Shown here: in pieces, positions 12,139 to 22,995 of the stretch
Position numbering within the stretch: position 1 is the stretch's first letter
Layout: the number at the start of each line of letters is the position of its first letter
Assembly (NCBI RefSeq): GCF_022965805.1
Contig: NW_027330861.1
Coordinates: 62,001 to 126,000 of the forward strand
From: Primulina eburnea
Taxonomy: Eukaryota; Streptophyta; Magnoliopsida; Lamiales; Gesneriaceae
DNA length: 64,000 bases
Reading direction: 5' to 3'
Translations under genes and position numbers: made by a program
Notes under the pieces: model-generated
Seen by the model: only the letters and a program-made list of their open reading frames with translations
Databases searched by the model: none
What the model was told of the DNA's origin: nothing

Positions 12139-15100
12139 CAAAATTGTTCTCAAAGTTCTATTTACAACTTCAGTTTGTCCATCCGTTTGAGGATGACAAG
12201 TAGTAGATTACAACAATATTGAGCAAAGTTTAGCCCATAAAGTAATCCATAAATAGAATCCCTCCCCTTCTTAGTCCTAGGCAACCCCAAAATAAAGTCC
12301 ATAGAAATGTCAATCCCAGTTCTTTTTAAGAATAGCACGCAAAAGTGTTCCCAAAGTTCTATTGACAACTTCAGTTTGTCCATCGATGACAAGTAGTAGA
12401 TTACAACAATATGGAGTAAAGTTTAGCCCATAAAGTAATCCAAAAGTAAAATCCCTCCCCTTCTTAGTCCTAGGCAACCCCAAAATAAAGTCCATAGAAA
12501 TGTCCGTCCAAGTTCTTTTTAAGAATAGCACGCAAAAGTGTTCCCAAAGTTCTATTGACAACTTCAGTTTGTCCATCCTTTTGAGGATGACAAGTAGTAG
12601 ATTACAACAATATGGAGTAAAGTTTAGCCCATAAAGTAATCCAAAAAAAAAATCCCTCCCCTTCTTAGTCCTAGGCAACCCCAAAATAAAGTCCATAGAA
12701 ATGTCAGTCCAGGTTCTTTTTAAGAATAGCACGCAAAAGTGTTCTCAAAGTTCTATTTACAACTTCAGTTTGTCCATCCGTTTGAGGATGACAAGTAGTA
12801 GATTACAACAATATTGAGCAAAGTTTAGCCCATAAAGTAATCCAAAAATAGAATCCCTCCCCTTCTTAGTCCTAGGCAACCCCAAAATAAAGTCCATAGA
12901 AATGTCAATCCAAGTTCTTTTTAAGAATAGCACGCAAAAGTGTTCGCAAAGTTCTATTGACAACTTCAGTTTGTCCATCTGTTTGAGGATGACAAGTAGT
13001 AGATTACAACAATATGGAGCAAAGTTTAGCCCGTAAAGTAATCCAAAAATAAAATCTCACCCCTTCTTAGTCCTAGGCAACCCTAAAATAAAGTCCATAG
13101 AAATGTCAGTCCAAGTTCTTTTTAAGAATAGCACGCAAAAGTGTTCTCAAAGTTCTATTGACAACTTCAGTTTGTCCATCCGTTTGAGGATGACAAGTAG
13201 TAGATTACAACAATATTGAGCAAAGTTTAGCCCATAAAGTAATCCAAAAATAGAATCCCTCCCCTTCTTAGTCCTAGGCAACCCCAAAATTAAGTGCATA
13301 GAAATGTCAATCCAAGTTCTTTTTAAGAATAGCACGCAAAAGTGTTCCCAAAGTTCTATTTACAACTTCGGTTTGTCCATCCGTTTGAGGATGACAAGTA
13401 GTAGATTACAACAATATTGAGCAAAGTTTAGCCCATAAAGTAATCCAAAAATAGAATCCCTCCCCTTCTTAGTTCTAGGCAACCCCAAAATAAAGTGCAT
13501 AGAAATGTCAATCCAAATTCTTTTTAAGAATAGCACGCAAAAGTGTTCCCAAAGTTCTATTGACAACTTCAGTTTGTCCATCCGTTTGAGGATGACAAGT
13601 AGTAGATTACAACAATATGGATCAAAGTTTAGCCCGTAAAGTAATCCAAAAATAAAATTCCTCCTCTTCTTAGTCCTAGGCAACCACAAAATAAAGTCCA
13701 TAGAAATGTCAGTCCAAGTTCTTTTTAAGAATAGCACGCAAAAGTGTTCTCAAAGTTCTATTTACAACTTCAGTTTGTCCATCCGTTTGAGGATGACAAG
13801 TAGTAGATTACAACAATATGGAGCAAAGTTTAGCCCATAAAGTAATCCATAAATAGAATCCCTCCCCTTCTTAGTCCTAGGCAACCCCAAAATAAAGTCC
13901 ATAGAAATGTCAATCCAAATTCTTTTAAGAATAGCACGCAAAAGTGTTCCCAAAGTTCTATTTACAACTTCAGTTTGTCCATCCGTTTGAGGATGACAAG
14001 TAGTAGATTACAACTTTATTGTGCAAAGTTTAGCCCATAAAGTAATCCATAAATAGAATCCCTCCCCTTCTTAGTCCTAGGCAACCCCAAAATAAAGTGC
14101 AAAGAAATGTCAGTCCAAGTTCTTTTAAGAATAGCACGCAAAAGTGTTCTCAAAGTTCTATTTACAACTTCAGTTTGTCCATCCGTTTTAGGATGACAAG
14201 TAGTAGATTACAACAATATGGAGCAAAGTTTAGCCCATAAAGTAATCCTAAAATAAAATCCCTCCCCTTCTTAGTCCTAGGCAACCCCAAAATAAAGTCC
14301 ATAGAAATGTCAGTCCAAGTTCTTTTTAACAGTAGCACGCAAAATTGTTCTCAAAGTTCTATTTACAACTTCAGTTTGTCCATCCGTTTGAGGATGACAA
14401 GTAGTAGATTACAACAATATTGAGCAAAGTTTAGCCCATAAAGTAATCCATAAATAGAATCCCTCCACTTCTTAGTCCTAGGCAACCCCAAAATAAAGTC
14501 CATAGAAATGTCAATCCCAGTTCTTTTTAAGAATAGCACGCAAAAGTGTTCCCAAAGTTCTATTGACAACTTCAGTTTGTCCATCCGTTTGAGGATGACA
14601 AGTAGTAGATTACAACAATATGGAGCAAAGTTTAGCCCATAAAGTAATCCAAAAGTAAAATCCCTCCCCTTCTTAGTCCTAGACAACCCCAAAATAAAGT
14701 CCATAGAAATGTCCGTCCAATTTCTTTTTAAGAATAGCACGCAAAAGTGTTCCCAAAGTTCTATTGACAACTTCAGTTTGTCCATACGTTTGAGGATGAC
14801 AAGTAGTAGATTACAACAACATGGAGTAAAGTTTAGCCCATAAAGTAATCCAAAAAAAAAATCCCTCCCCTTCTTAGTCCTAGGCAACCCCAAAATAAAG
14901 TCCATAGAAATGTCAGTCCAGGTTCTTTTTAAGAATAGCACGCAAAAGTGTTCTCAAAGTTCTATTTACAACTTCAGTTTGTCCATCCGTTTGAGGATGA
15001 CAAGTAGTAGATTACAACAATATTGAGCAAAGTTTAGCCCATAAAGTAATCCAAAAATAGAATCCCTCCCCTTCTTAGTCCTAGGAAACCCCAAAATAAA

Positions 15101-16548
15101 GTCCATAGAAATGTCAATCCAAGTTCTTTTTAAGAATAGCACGCAAAAGTGTTCGCAAAGTTCTATTGACAACTTCAGTTTGTCCATCTGTTTGAGGATG
15201 ACAAGTAGTAGATTACAACAATATGGAGCAAAGTTTAGCCCGTAAAGTAATCCAAAAATAAAATCCCTCCCCTTCTTAGTCCTAGGCAACCCTAAAATAA
15301 AGTCCATAGAAATGTCAGTCCAAGTTCTTTTTAAGAATAGCACGCAAAAGTGTTCTCAAAGTTCTATTGACAACTTCAGTTTGTCCATCCGTTTGAGGGT
15401 GACAAGTAGTAGATTACAACAATATTGAGCAAAGTTTAGCCCATAAAGTATTCCAAAAATAGAATCCCTCCCCTTCTTAGTCCTAGGCAACCCCAAAATA
15501 AAGTGCATAGAAATGTCAATCCAAGTTCTTTTTAAGAATAGCACGCAAAAGTGTTCCCAAAGTTCTATTTACAACTTCGGTTTGTCCATCCGTTTGAGGA
15601 TGACAAGTAGTAGATTACAACAATATTGAGCAAAGTTTAGCCCATAAAGTAATCCAAAAATAGAATTCATCCCCTTCTTAGTTCTAGGCAACCCCAAAAT
15701 AAAGTGCATAGAAATGTCAATCCAAATTCTTTTTAAGAATAGCACGCAAAAGTGTTCCCAAAGTTCTATTGACAACTTCAGTTTGTCCATCCGTTTGAGG
15801 ATGACAAGTAGTAGTTTACAACAATATGGAGCAAAGTTTAGCCCGTAAAGTAATCCAAAAATAAAATCCCTCCTCTTCTTAGTCCTAGGCAACCCCAAAA
15901 TAAAGTCCATAGAAATGTCAGTCCAAGTTCTTTTTAAGAATAGCACGCAAAAGTGTTCTCAAAGTTCTATTTACAACTTCAGTTTGTCCATCCGTTTGAG
16001 GATGACAAGTAGTAGATTATAACAATATGGAGCAAAGTTTAGCCCATAAAGTAATCCATAAATAGAATCCCTCCCCTTCTTAGTCCTAGGCAACCCCAAA
16101 ATAAAGTCCATAGAAATGTCAATCCAAATTCTTTTAAGAATAGCACGCAAAAGTGTTCCCAAAGTTCTATTTACAACTTCAGTTTGTCCATCCGTTTGAG
16201 GATGACAAGTAGTAGATTACAACTTTATTGTGCAAAGTTTAGCCCATAAAGTAATCCATAAATAGAATCCCTCCCCTTCTTAGTCCTAGGCAACCCCAAA
16301 ATAAAGTGCATAGAAATGTCAGTCCAAGTTCTTTTAAGAATAGCACGCAAAAGTGTTCTCAAAGTTCTATTTACAACTTCAGTTTGTCCATCCGTTTTAG
16401 GATGACAAGTAGTAGATTACAACAATATGGAGCAAAGTTTAGCCCATAAAGTAATCCTAAAATAAAATCCCTCCCCTTCTTAGTCCTAGGCAACCCCAAA
16501 ATAAAGTCCATAGAAATGTCAGTCCAAGTTCTTTTTAACAGTAGCACG
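12139..16548 (-). repeat. Two successive 11-monomer higher-order units (2201 and 2209 bp)
   Basis: The marker monomer at 12139 recurs at 14340 and 16549. The two blocks between these marks carry the same ordered set of variant monomers. For example, open frames at 12757, 13147, 13360 and 13762 recur at 14966, 15356, 15569 and 15971, each 2209 bases on. The same ordered set also occurs once upstream from 8725, offset by about 3406-3414 bases. An 8-bp deletion near 12384 accounts for the difference in offset. Confidence 0.85.
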
Positions 16549-19500
16549 CAAAATTGTTCTCAAAGTTCTATTTACAACTTCAGTTTGTCCATCCGTTTGA
16601 GGATGACAAGTAGTAGATTACAACATTATTGAGCAAAGTTTAGCCCATAAAGTAATCCATAAATAGAATCCCTCCCCTTCTTAGTCCTAGGCAACCCCAA
16701 AATAAAGTGCATAGAAATGTCAATCCCCGTTCTTTTTAAGAATAGCACGCAAAAGTGTTCCCAAAGTTCTATTGACAACTTCAGTTTGTCCATCCGTTTG
16801 AGGATGACAAGTAGTAGATTACAACAATATGGAGCAAAGTTTAGCCCGTAAAGTAATCCAAAAATAAAATCCCTCCTCTTCTTAGTCCTAGGCAACCCCA
16901 AAATAAAGTCCTTAGAAATGTCAGTCCAAGTTCTTTTTAAGAATAGCACGCAAAAGTGTTCTCAAAGTTCTATTTACAACTTCAGTTTGTCCATCCGTTT
17001 GAGGATGACAAGTAGTAGATTACAACAATATGGAGCAAAGTTTAGCCCATAAAGTAATCCATAAATAGAATCCCTCCCCTTCTTAGTCCTAGGCAACCCC
17101 AAAATAAAGTCCATAGAAATGTCAATCCAAATTCTTTTAAGAATAGCACGCAAAAGTGTTCCCAAAGTTCTATTTACAACTTCAGTTTGTCCATCCGTTT
17201 GAGGATGACAAGTAGTAGTTTACAACAATATGGAGCAAAGTTTAGCCCGTAAAGTAATCCAAAAATAAAATCCCTCCTCTTCTTAGTCCTAGGCAATCCC
17301 AAAATAAAGTCCATAGAAATGTCAGTCCAAGTTCTTTTAAGAATAGCACGCAAAAGTGTTCTCAAAGTTCTATTTACAACTTCAGTTTGTCCATCCGTTT
17401 GAGGATGACAAGTAGTAGATTACAACAATATGGAGCAAAGTTTAGCCCATAAAGTAATCCTAAAATAAAATCCCTCCCCTTCTTAGTCCTAGGCAACCCC
17501 AAAATAAAGTCCATAGAAATGTCAGTCCAAGTTCTTTTTAACAGTAGCACGCAAAATTGTTCTCAAAATTCTATTTACAACTTCAGTTTGTCCATCCGTT
17601 TGAGGATGACAAGAAGTAGATTACAACAATATTGAGCAAAGTTTAGCCCATAAAGTAATCCATAAATAGAATCCCTCCCGTTCTTATTCCTAGGCAACCC
17701 CAAAATAAAGTCCATAGAAATGTCAATCCCAGTTCTTTTTAAGAATAGCACGCAAAAGTGTTCCCAAAGTTCTATTGACAACTTCAGTTCGTCCATCCGT
17801 TTGAGGATGACAAGTAGTAGATTACAACAATATGGAGCAAAGTTTAGCCTATAAAGTAATCCAAAAATAAAATCCCTCCCCTTCTTAGTCCTAGGCAACC
17901 CCAAGATAAAGTCCATAGAAATGTCAGTCCAAGTTATTTTTAAGAATAGCACGCAAAAGTGTTCCCAAAGTTCTATTGACAACTTCAGTTTGACCATCCG
18001 TTTGAGGATGACAAGTAGAAGATTACAACAATATGGAGTAAAGTTTAGCCCATAAAGTAATCCAAAAATAAAATCCCTCCCCTTCTTAGTCCTAGGCAAC
18101 CCCAAAATAAAGTCCATAGAAATGTCAGTCCAAGTTCTTTTTAAGAATAGCACGCAAAAGTGTTCTCAAAGTTCTATTTACAACTTCAGTTTGTCCATCC
18201 GTTTGAGGATGACAAGTAGTAGATTACAACAATATTGAGCAAAGTTTAGCCCATAAAGTAATCCTAAAATAAAATCCCTCCCCTTCTTAGTCCTAGGCAA
18301 CCCCAAAATAAAGTCCATAGAAATGTCAGTCCAAGTTCTTTTTAACAGTAGCACGCAAAATTGTTCTCAAAGTTCTATTTACAACTTCAGTTTGTCCATC
18401 CGTTTGAGGATGACAAGTAGTAGATTACAACAATATTGAGCAAAGTTTAGCCCATAAAGTAATCCATAAATAGAATCCCTCCCCTTCTTAGTCCTAGGCA
18501 ACCCCAAAATAAAGTCCATAGAAATAGTCAATCCCAGTTCTTTTTAAGAATAGCACGCAAAAGTGTTCCCAAAGTTCTATTGACAACTTCAGTTTGTCCA
18601 TCCGTTTGAGGATGACAAGTAGTAGATTACAACAATATGGAGCAAAGTTTAGCCCATAAAGTAATCCAAAAGTAAAATCCCTCCCCTTCTTAGTCCTAGG
18701 CAACCCAAAATTAAGTCCATAGAAATGTCCGTCCAAGTTCTTTTTAAGAATAGCACGCAAAAGTGTTCCCAAAGATTCTATTGACAACTTTAGTTTGTCC
18801 ATCCTTTTGAGGATGACAAGTAGTAGATTACAACAATATGGAGTAAAGTTTAGCCCATAAAGTAATCCAAAAAAAAAATCCCTCCCCTTCTTAGTCCTAG
18901 GCAACCCCAAAATAAAGTCCATAGAAATGTCAGTCCAGGTTCTTTTTAAGAATAGCACGCAAAAGTGTTCTCAAAGTTCTATTTACAACTTCAGTTTGTC
19001 CATCCGTTTGAGGATGACAAGTAGTAGATTACAACAATATTGAGCAAAGTTTAGCCCATAAAGTAATCCAAAAATAGAATCCCTCCCCTTATTAGTCCTA
19101 GGCAACCCCAAAATAAAGTCCATAGAAATGTCAATCCAAGTTCTTTTTAACAATAGCACGCAAAAGTGTTCGCAAAGTTCTATTGACAACTTCAGTTTGT
19201 CCATCTGTTTGAGGATGACAAGTAGTAGATTACAACAATATGGAGCAAAGTTTAGCCCGTAAAGTAATCCAAAAATAAAATCCCTCCCCTTCTTAGTCCT
19301 AGGCAACCCTAAAATAAAGTCCATAGAAATGTCAGTCCAAGTTCTTTTTAAGAATAGCACGCAAAAGTGTTCTCAAAGTTCTATTGACAACTTCAGTTTG
19401 TCCATCCGTTTGAGGATGACAAGTAGTAGATTACAACAATATTGAGCAAAGTTTAGCCCATAAAGTAATCCAAAAATAGAATCCCTCCCCTTCTTAGTCC

Positions 19501-19651
19501 TAGGCAACCCCAAAATAAAGTGCATAGAAATGTCAATCCAAGTTCTTTTTAAGAATAGCACGCAAAAGTGTTCCCAAAGTTCTATTTACAACTTCGGTTT
19601 GTCCATCCGTTTGAGGATGACAAGTAGTAGATTACAACAATATTGAGCAAA

Positions 19652-19656
19652 GTTTA
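19652..19656. other. Target-site duplication, left copy, of the mini-Gypsy element
   Basis: GTTTA precedes the LTR start and recurs at 22996-23000 directly after the second LTR. Joining the flanks gives an intact satellite monomer (AAAGTTTAGCCCATAAAG). Confidence 0.95.
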
Positions 19657-19797
19657 TGTAGTAGCCCGAATTCCAAATTGGGTAATTAACGGAGTAATGG
19701 TGATTAAGAAGGTTTAATGTGTAATTTTGACCGAGTCATGATCGGACGGACCGAAGATGGTTCGGAAGCACCGAAGAGTTCGTAAGGTCCGAAGTGA

Positions 19798-20030
19798 GTT
19801 CGGTGGATCCGATCATTAGGTGTCAAGAGTTGATCGACACGTGGGAGTTCGGACGTTCCGAAGTGTAGGTTCGGTGGATCCGATCATGAGGTGTCAAGAG
19901 CAGCTGGACACGTACATGTTCGGACGGTCCGAAGTGTATGATCGGAGGATCCGATCATGAGCTGTCAAGAGCCAATGGACACGTAGCGTTCGGACGTTCC
20001 GAAGTGTTGTTCGGAGGATCCGAACATGGC
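19798..20030 (+). repeat. Four imperfect ~71-bp direct repeats in U3 (same in the other LTR)
   Basis: Each unit has GGATCCGA(T/A)CAT, usually a TGTCAAGAG ... GACACGT stretch, and TTCGGAC(G/C)(G/T)TCCGAAGTG. GGATCC cores fall at 19805, 19876, 19947 and 20016, a spacing of 71, 71 and 69. TTCGGACGTTCCGAA is itself palindromic. The array ends just upstream of the TATA box, the position expected of LTR enhancer repeats. The second LTR carries the same array 1835 bases downstream. Confidence 0.88.
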
Positions 20031-20031
20031 C

Positions 20032-20040
20032 TATAAATAG
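20032..20040 (+). promoter_or_regulatory. TATA box of the mini-Gypsy 5' LTR
   Basis: TATAAATAG follows the U3 repeats directly. Transcription would be expected to start about 25-35 bases downstream. The copy in the second LTR is at 21867-21875. Confidence 0.8.
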
Positions 20041-21164
20041 TGCTCGGATTTCTCATTTTTGACTTGCCAATTTCTTGAGTTTTCTCTCATTTTGGAGAGT
20101 TTGGAAGGTTTCTAGGGTTAGTTGTTGGTCGAGCGATAGCCAAGAGCTGCCAGGAGTAGTAGCGTAGCGGCGCCTGAGTTACGATGCAATCGACATCAAA
20201 GGGCTGTCGACGGACGAAGGTAAACCCTAAACCTTTGGTAGTACTAGGGAGTACTGGTTTTGCTAGTCGAGCATGGTAGTATTGATTGAGTATGCTTTTT
20301 GATGCGTAGGCTTGTGCTAGACCTGATTAGCGGTGTTGCGTAAGGCTAGGCTTGCTGTGATAGAGGTACGAAAGTACTATCCGAGATATCCTGGTTGAGT
20401 ATACATTCTTATATGTGTTGCATGATTATGTGGTGCATTGATATATGTCATATGATGCATGCTATTATGTCACGTTTATTACTGCACGTTGCATTTCACG
20501 TTGAGCCGTATCTCCTTCGAGATAGCCTTTACTGTTGAGCTGTATCTCTTTCGAGATAAGCTATATCTTGGGGCCGCTCAGCCCTGTCTTGTGGACGCAT
20601 GGACACCGAGAGTACACAGTGGCCGACGGGTCGGGAGGGCTTCGGTGGTCCGGGACATTTTAGGTCCACGTCTGTCTTGTAGTGGATGCAGTGACCCAGA
20701 GGTGTACCGCGCGGCACTATCCACTTGGCGCCTCTAGACTGAGCATTGTTGAGATCCTTTTGTGACTCCTGTTTCTTGACTACCCCGGTATCATGATCAT
20801 AGCATGTGCATTTCATATAGGTCTGTATACTCATACTTTTGTACTGGGCGTTCTTATCGCTCACGTCCTCGGTTTTGTTTATTCTTGGACACCCCATTCC
20901 CACGGGGCAGGCCTCAGGTTGGACAGCTCAGGAGGAGCAGGAGGAGGACGTTGAGTAGCTGGTTGGTTTAGTTTATCGGTATTGTTTTGATTCGATATGG
21001 TGGTATTGGGTATTTTTATTTTGAGTTATTCTAGACTTCGATTGGGTTGTATAACCATTATTTTGTTGACTATTTCCGCTGTTATCTCTGATTATTGTTA
21101 ATTAGGTTAATTGCATGCTTAGTTCTTGCCTAGTAGGTGATTCTGGAACGGGTCACTACATTTA

Positions 21165-21176
21165 TGGTATCAGAGC
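21165..21176 (+). other. Primer-binding site of the mini-Gypsy element
   Basis: TGGTATCAGAGC lies four bases after the LTR end. This is the standard plant site complementary to the 3' end of initiator tRNA-Met. Confidence 0.95.
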
Positions 21177-21259
21177 ATGCATACGATTTTGGGATATAGA
21201 TTTCTGTTTTGGGATTTCCGTTGACCAATTTACTAGTTTCCCTATTCTATGTTGTAGCA

Positions 21260-21412
21260 ATGGCTGACCACTTTGGTGACGGGAGTAGTCAGGGGAGTGT
21301 AGGTCGATGGGGTGACCAGGACGATCATAGACGTCATTCTTTCTGTTTCTACTCCGATGGGTCATTCGGTTTTAGCCAAGCGTCTAGTGATGGGTTGTCC
21401 TTTAGATTTTGA
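21260..21412 (+). pseudogene. Gag N-terminal remnant
   Basis: The frame from the ATG at 21260 gives 50 residues, beginning MADHFGDGSSQGSVGRWG and then running into out-of-frame sequence. The position just after the primer-binding site is that of gag. Only the first 20-25 residues appear genuine. From about 21335 the protease-derived sequence is in another frame, so a large deletion joined the two. It has no function on its own. Confidence 0.65.
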
Positions 21413-21487
21413 GGGTAACGATGTTGTTATTTCGTTTTGTTCATCCTCTAAGCTTGATTTCGAGGACGAAATCGTTTTAAGGGGGGG
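21330..21487 (+). pseudogene. Fused remnants of Gypsy protease and polyprotein C-terminus
   Basis: In the frame of the open stretch 21312-21524 the translation contains VSTPMGHSVLAKRLVMGCPL, which resembles the region after the protease active site in Ty3/Gypsy elements. It is followed by LDFEDEIVLRGGE, the characteristic polyprotein end next to the polypurine tract. The protease DTG, all of RT, RNase H and integrase are absent. The two pieces meet near 21430-21450, so at least two deletions made this internal region. Confidence 0.7.
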
Positions 21488-21491
21488 AGAA
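21479..21491 (+). other. Polypurine tract of the mini-Gypsy element
   Basis: AAGGGGGGGAGAA abuts the second LTR, so plus-strand priming could still occur. Confidence 0.93.
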
Positions 21492-22995
21492 TGTAGTAGC
21501 CCGAATTCCAAATTGGGTAATTAACGGAGTAATGGTGATTAAGAAGGTTTAATGTGTAATTTTGACCGAGTCATGATCGGACGGACCGAAGATGGTTCGG
21601 AAGCACCGAAGAGTTCGTAAGGTCCGAAGTGAGTTCGGTGGATCCGATCATTAGGTGTCAAGAGTTGATCGACACGTGGGAGTTCGGACGTTCCGAAGTG
21701 TAGGTTCGGTGGATCCGATCATGAGGTGTCAAGAGCAGCTGGACACGTACATGTTCGGACGGTCCGAAGTGTATGATCGGAGGATCCGATCTTGAGCTGT
21801 CAAGAGCCAATGGACACGTAGCGTTCGGACGTTCCGAAGTGTTGTTCGGAGGATCCGAACATGGCCTATAAATAGTGCTCGGATTTCTCATTTTTGACTT
21901 GCCAATTTCTTGAGTTTTCTCTCATTTTGGAGAGTTTGGAAGGTTTCTAGGGTTAGTTGTTGGTCGAGCGATAGCCAAGAGCTGCCAGGAGTAGTAGCGT
22001 AGCGGCGCCTGAGTTACGATGCAATCGACATCAAAGGGCTGTCGACGGACGAAGGTAAACCCTAAACCTTTGGTAGTACTAGGGAGTACTGGTTTTGCTA
22101 GTCGAGCATGGTAGTATTGATTGAGTATGCTTTTTGATGCGTAGGCTTGTGCTAGACCTGATTAGCGGTGTTGCGTAAGGCTAGGCTTGCTGTGATAGAG
22201 GTACGAAAGTACTATCCGAGATATCCTGGTTGAGTATACATTCTTATATGTGTTGCATGATTATGTGGTGCATTGATATATGTCATATGATGCATGCTAT
22301 TATGTCACGTTTATTACTGCACGTTGCATTTCACGTTGAGCCGTATCTCCTTCGAGATAGCCTTTACTGTTGAGCTGTATCTCTTTCGAGATAAGCTATA
22401 TCTTGGGGCCGCTCAGCCCTGTCTTGTGGACGCATGGACACCGAGAGTACACAGTGGCCGACGGGTCGGGAGGGCTTCGGTGGTCCGGGACATTTTAGGT
22501 CCACGTCTGTCTTGTAGTGGATGCAGTGACCCAGAGGTGTACCGCGCGGCACTATCCACTTGGCGCCTCTAGACTGAGCATTGTTGAGATCCTTTTGTGA
22601 CTCCTGTTTCTTGACTACCCCGGTATCATGATCATAGCATGTGCATTTCATATAGGTCTGTATACTCATACTTTTGTACTGGGCGTTCTTATCGCTCACG
22701 TCCTCGGTTTTGTTTATTCTTGGACACCCCATTCCCACGGGGCAGGCCTCAGGTTGGACAGCTCAGGAGGAGCAGGAGGAGGACGTTGAGTAGCTGGTTG
22801 GTTTAGTTTATCGGTATTGTTTTGATTCGATATGGTGGTATTGGGTATTTTTATTTTGAGTTATTCTAGACTTCGATTGGGTTGTATAACCATTATTTTG
22901 TTGACTATTTCCGCTGTTATCTCTGATTATTGTTAATTAGGTTAATTGCATGCTTAGTTCTTGCCTAGTAGGTGATTCTGGAACGGGTCACTACA
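21492..22995 (+). repeat. 3' LTR of the mini-Gypsy element (1504 bp)
   Basis: This is a direct copy of 19657-21160, with identical length and one substitution noticed near 21791. It is followed by the GTTTA target duplication at 22996-23000 and the resumption of the interrupted satellite monomer. Confidence 0.96.

Larger units (their letters stand above)
8725..19656 (-). repeat. Satellite array, segment 1: about 54 monomers of 200-201 bp derived from Ty3/Gypsy integrase
   Basis: Head-to-tail monomers run from the Copia insertion to the mini-Gypsy insertion. The orientation given is that of the integrase sense strand. This segment mixes 201-bp monomers (TTCTTTTTAAG on the plus strand) and 200-bp monomers (TTCTTTTAAG). 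Where 201-bp copies adjoin, one frame stays open across two or three monomers (for example 8748-9326, 14363-14941 and 17575-18153, 192 codons each). These frames start at GTG or TTG rather than ATG and merely repeat the monomer. Marker monomers reading AACAGTAGCACGCAAAA at 11536, 12139, 14340, 16549, 17552 and 18356 delimit higher-order blocks. One monomer near 12384 lacks 8 bp. Confidence 0.95.
19657..21160 (+). repeat. 5' LTR of the mini-Gypsy element (1504 bp)
   Basis: The ends are TGTAGTAGCCCG and GGGTCACTACA, and the same sequence recurs at 21492-22995. U3 holds four imperfect direct repeats and a TATA box. Open frames inside it (for example 20459-20737 plus and 20529-20903 minus) are duplicated exactly in the other LTR and show no domain, so I do not call them genes. 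Confidence 0.96.
19657..22995 (+). mobile_element. Miniature Ty3/Gypsy derivative (LTR-331 bp-LTR), internally deleted
   Basis: Two 1504-bp direct repeats with TGTAGTAG...CACTACA ends flank 331 bp of internal sequence. A primer-binding site abuts the first repeat and a polypurine tract the second, and a 5-bp duplication (GTTTA) brackets the whole. By eye I found one substitution between the LTRs (ATCATGAG versus ATCTTGAG near 21791), so insertion was recent. The internal region holds only the start of gag, a short piece of protease and the last codons of the polyprotein. It must have been mobilised by proteins from a full relative. It resembles TRIM/LARD-type non-autonomous elements in logic, though with full-size LTRs. 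Confidence 0.95.

Noticed and set aside
20529..20903. 124-codon minus-strand frame (also at 22364-22738)
   Set aside because: It is antisense within the mini-Gypsy LTR and duplicated with it. The residue pattern suggests no known family.
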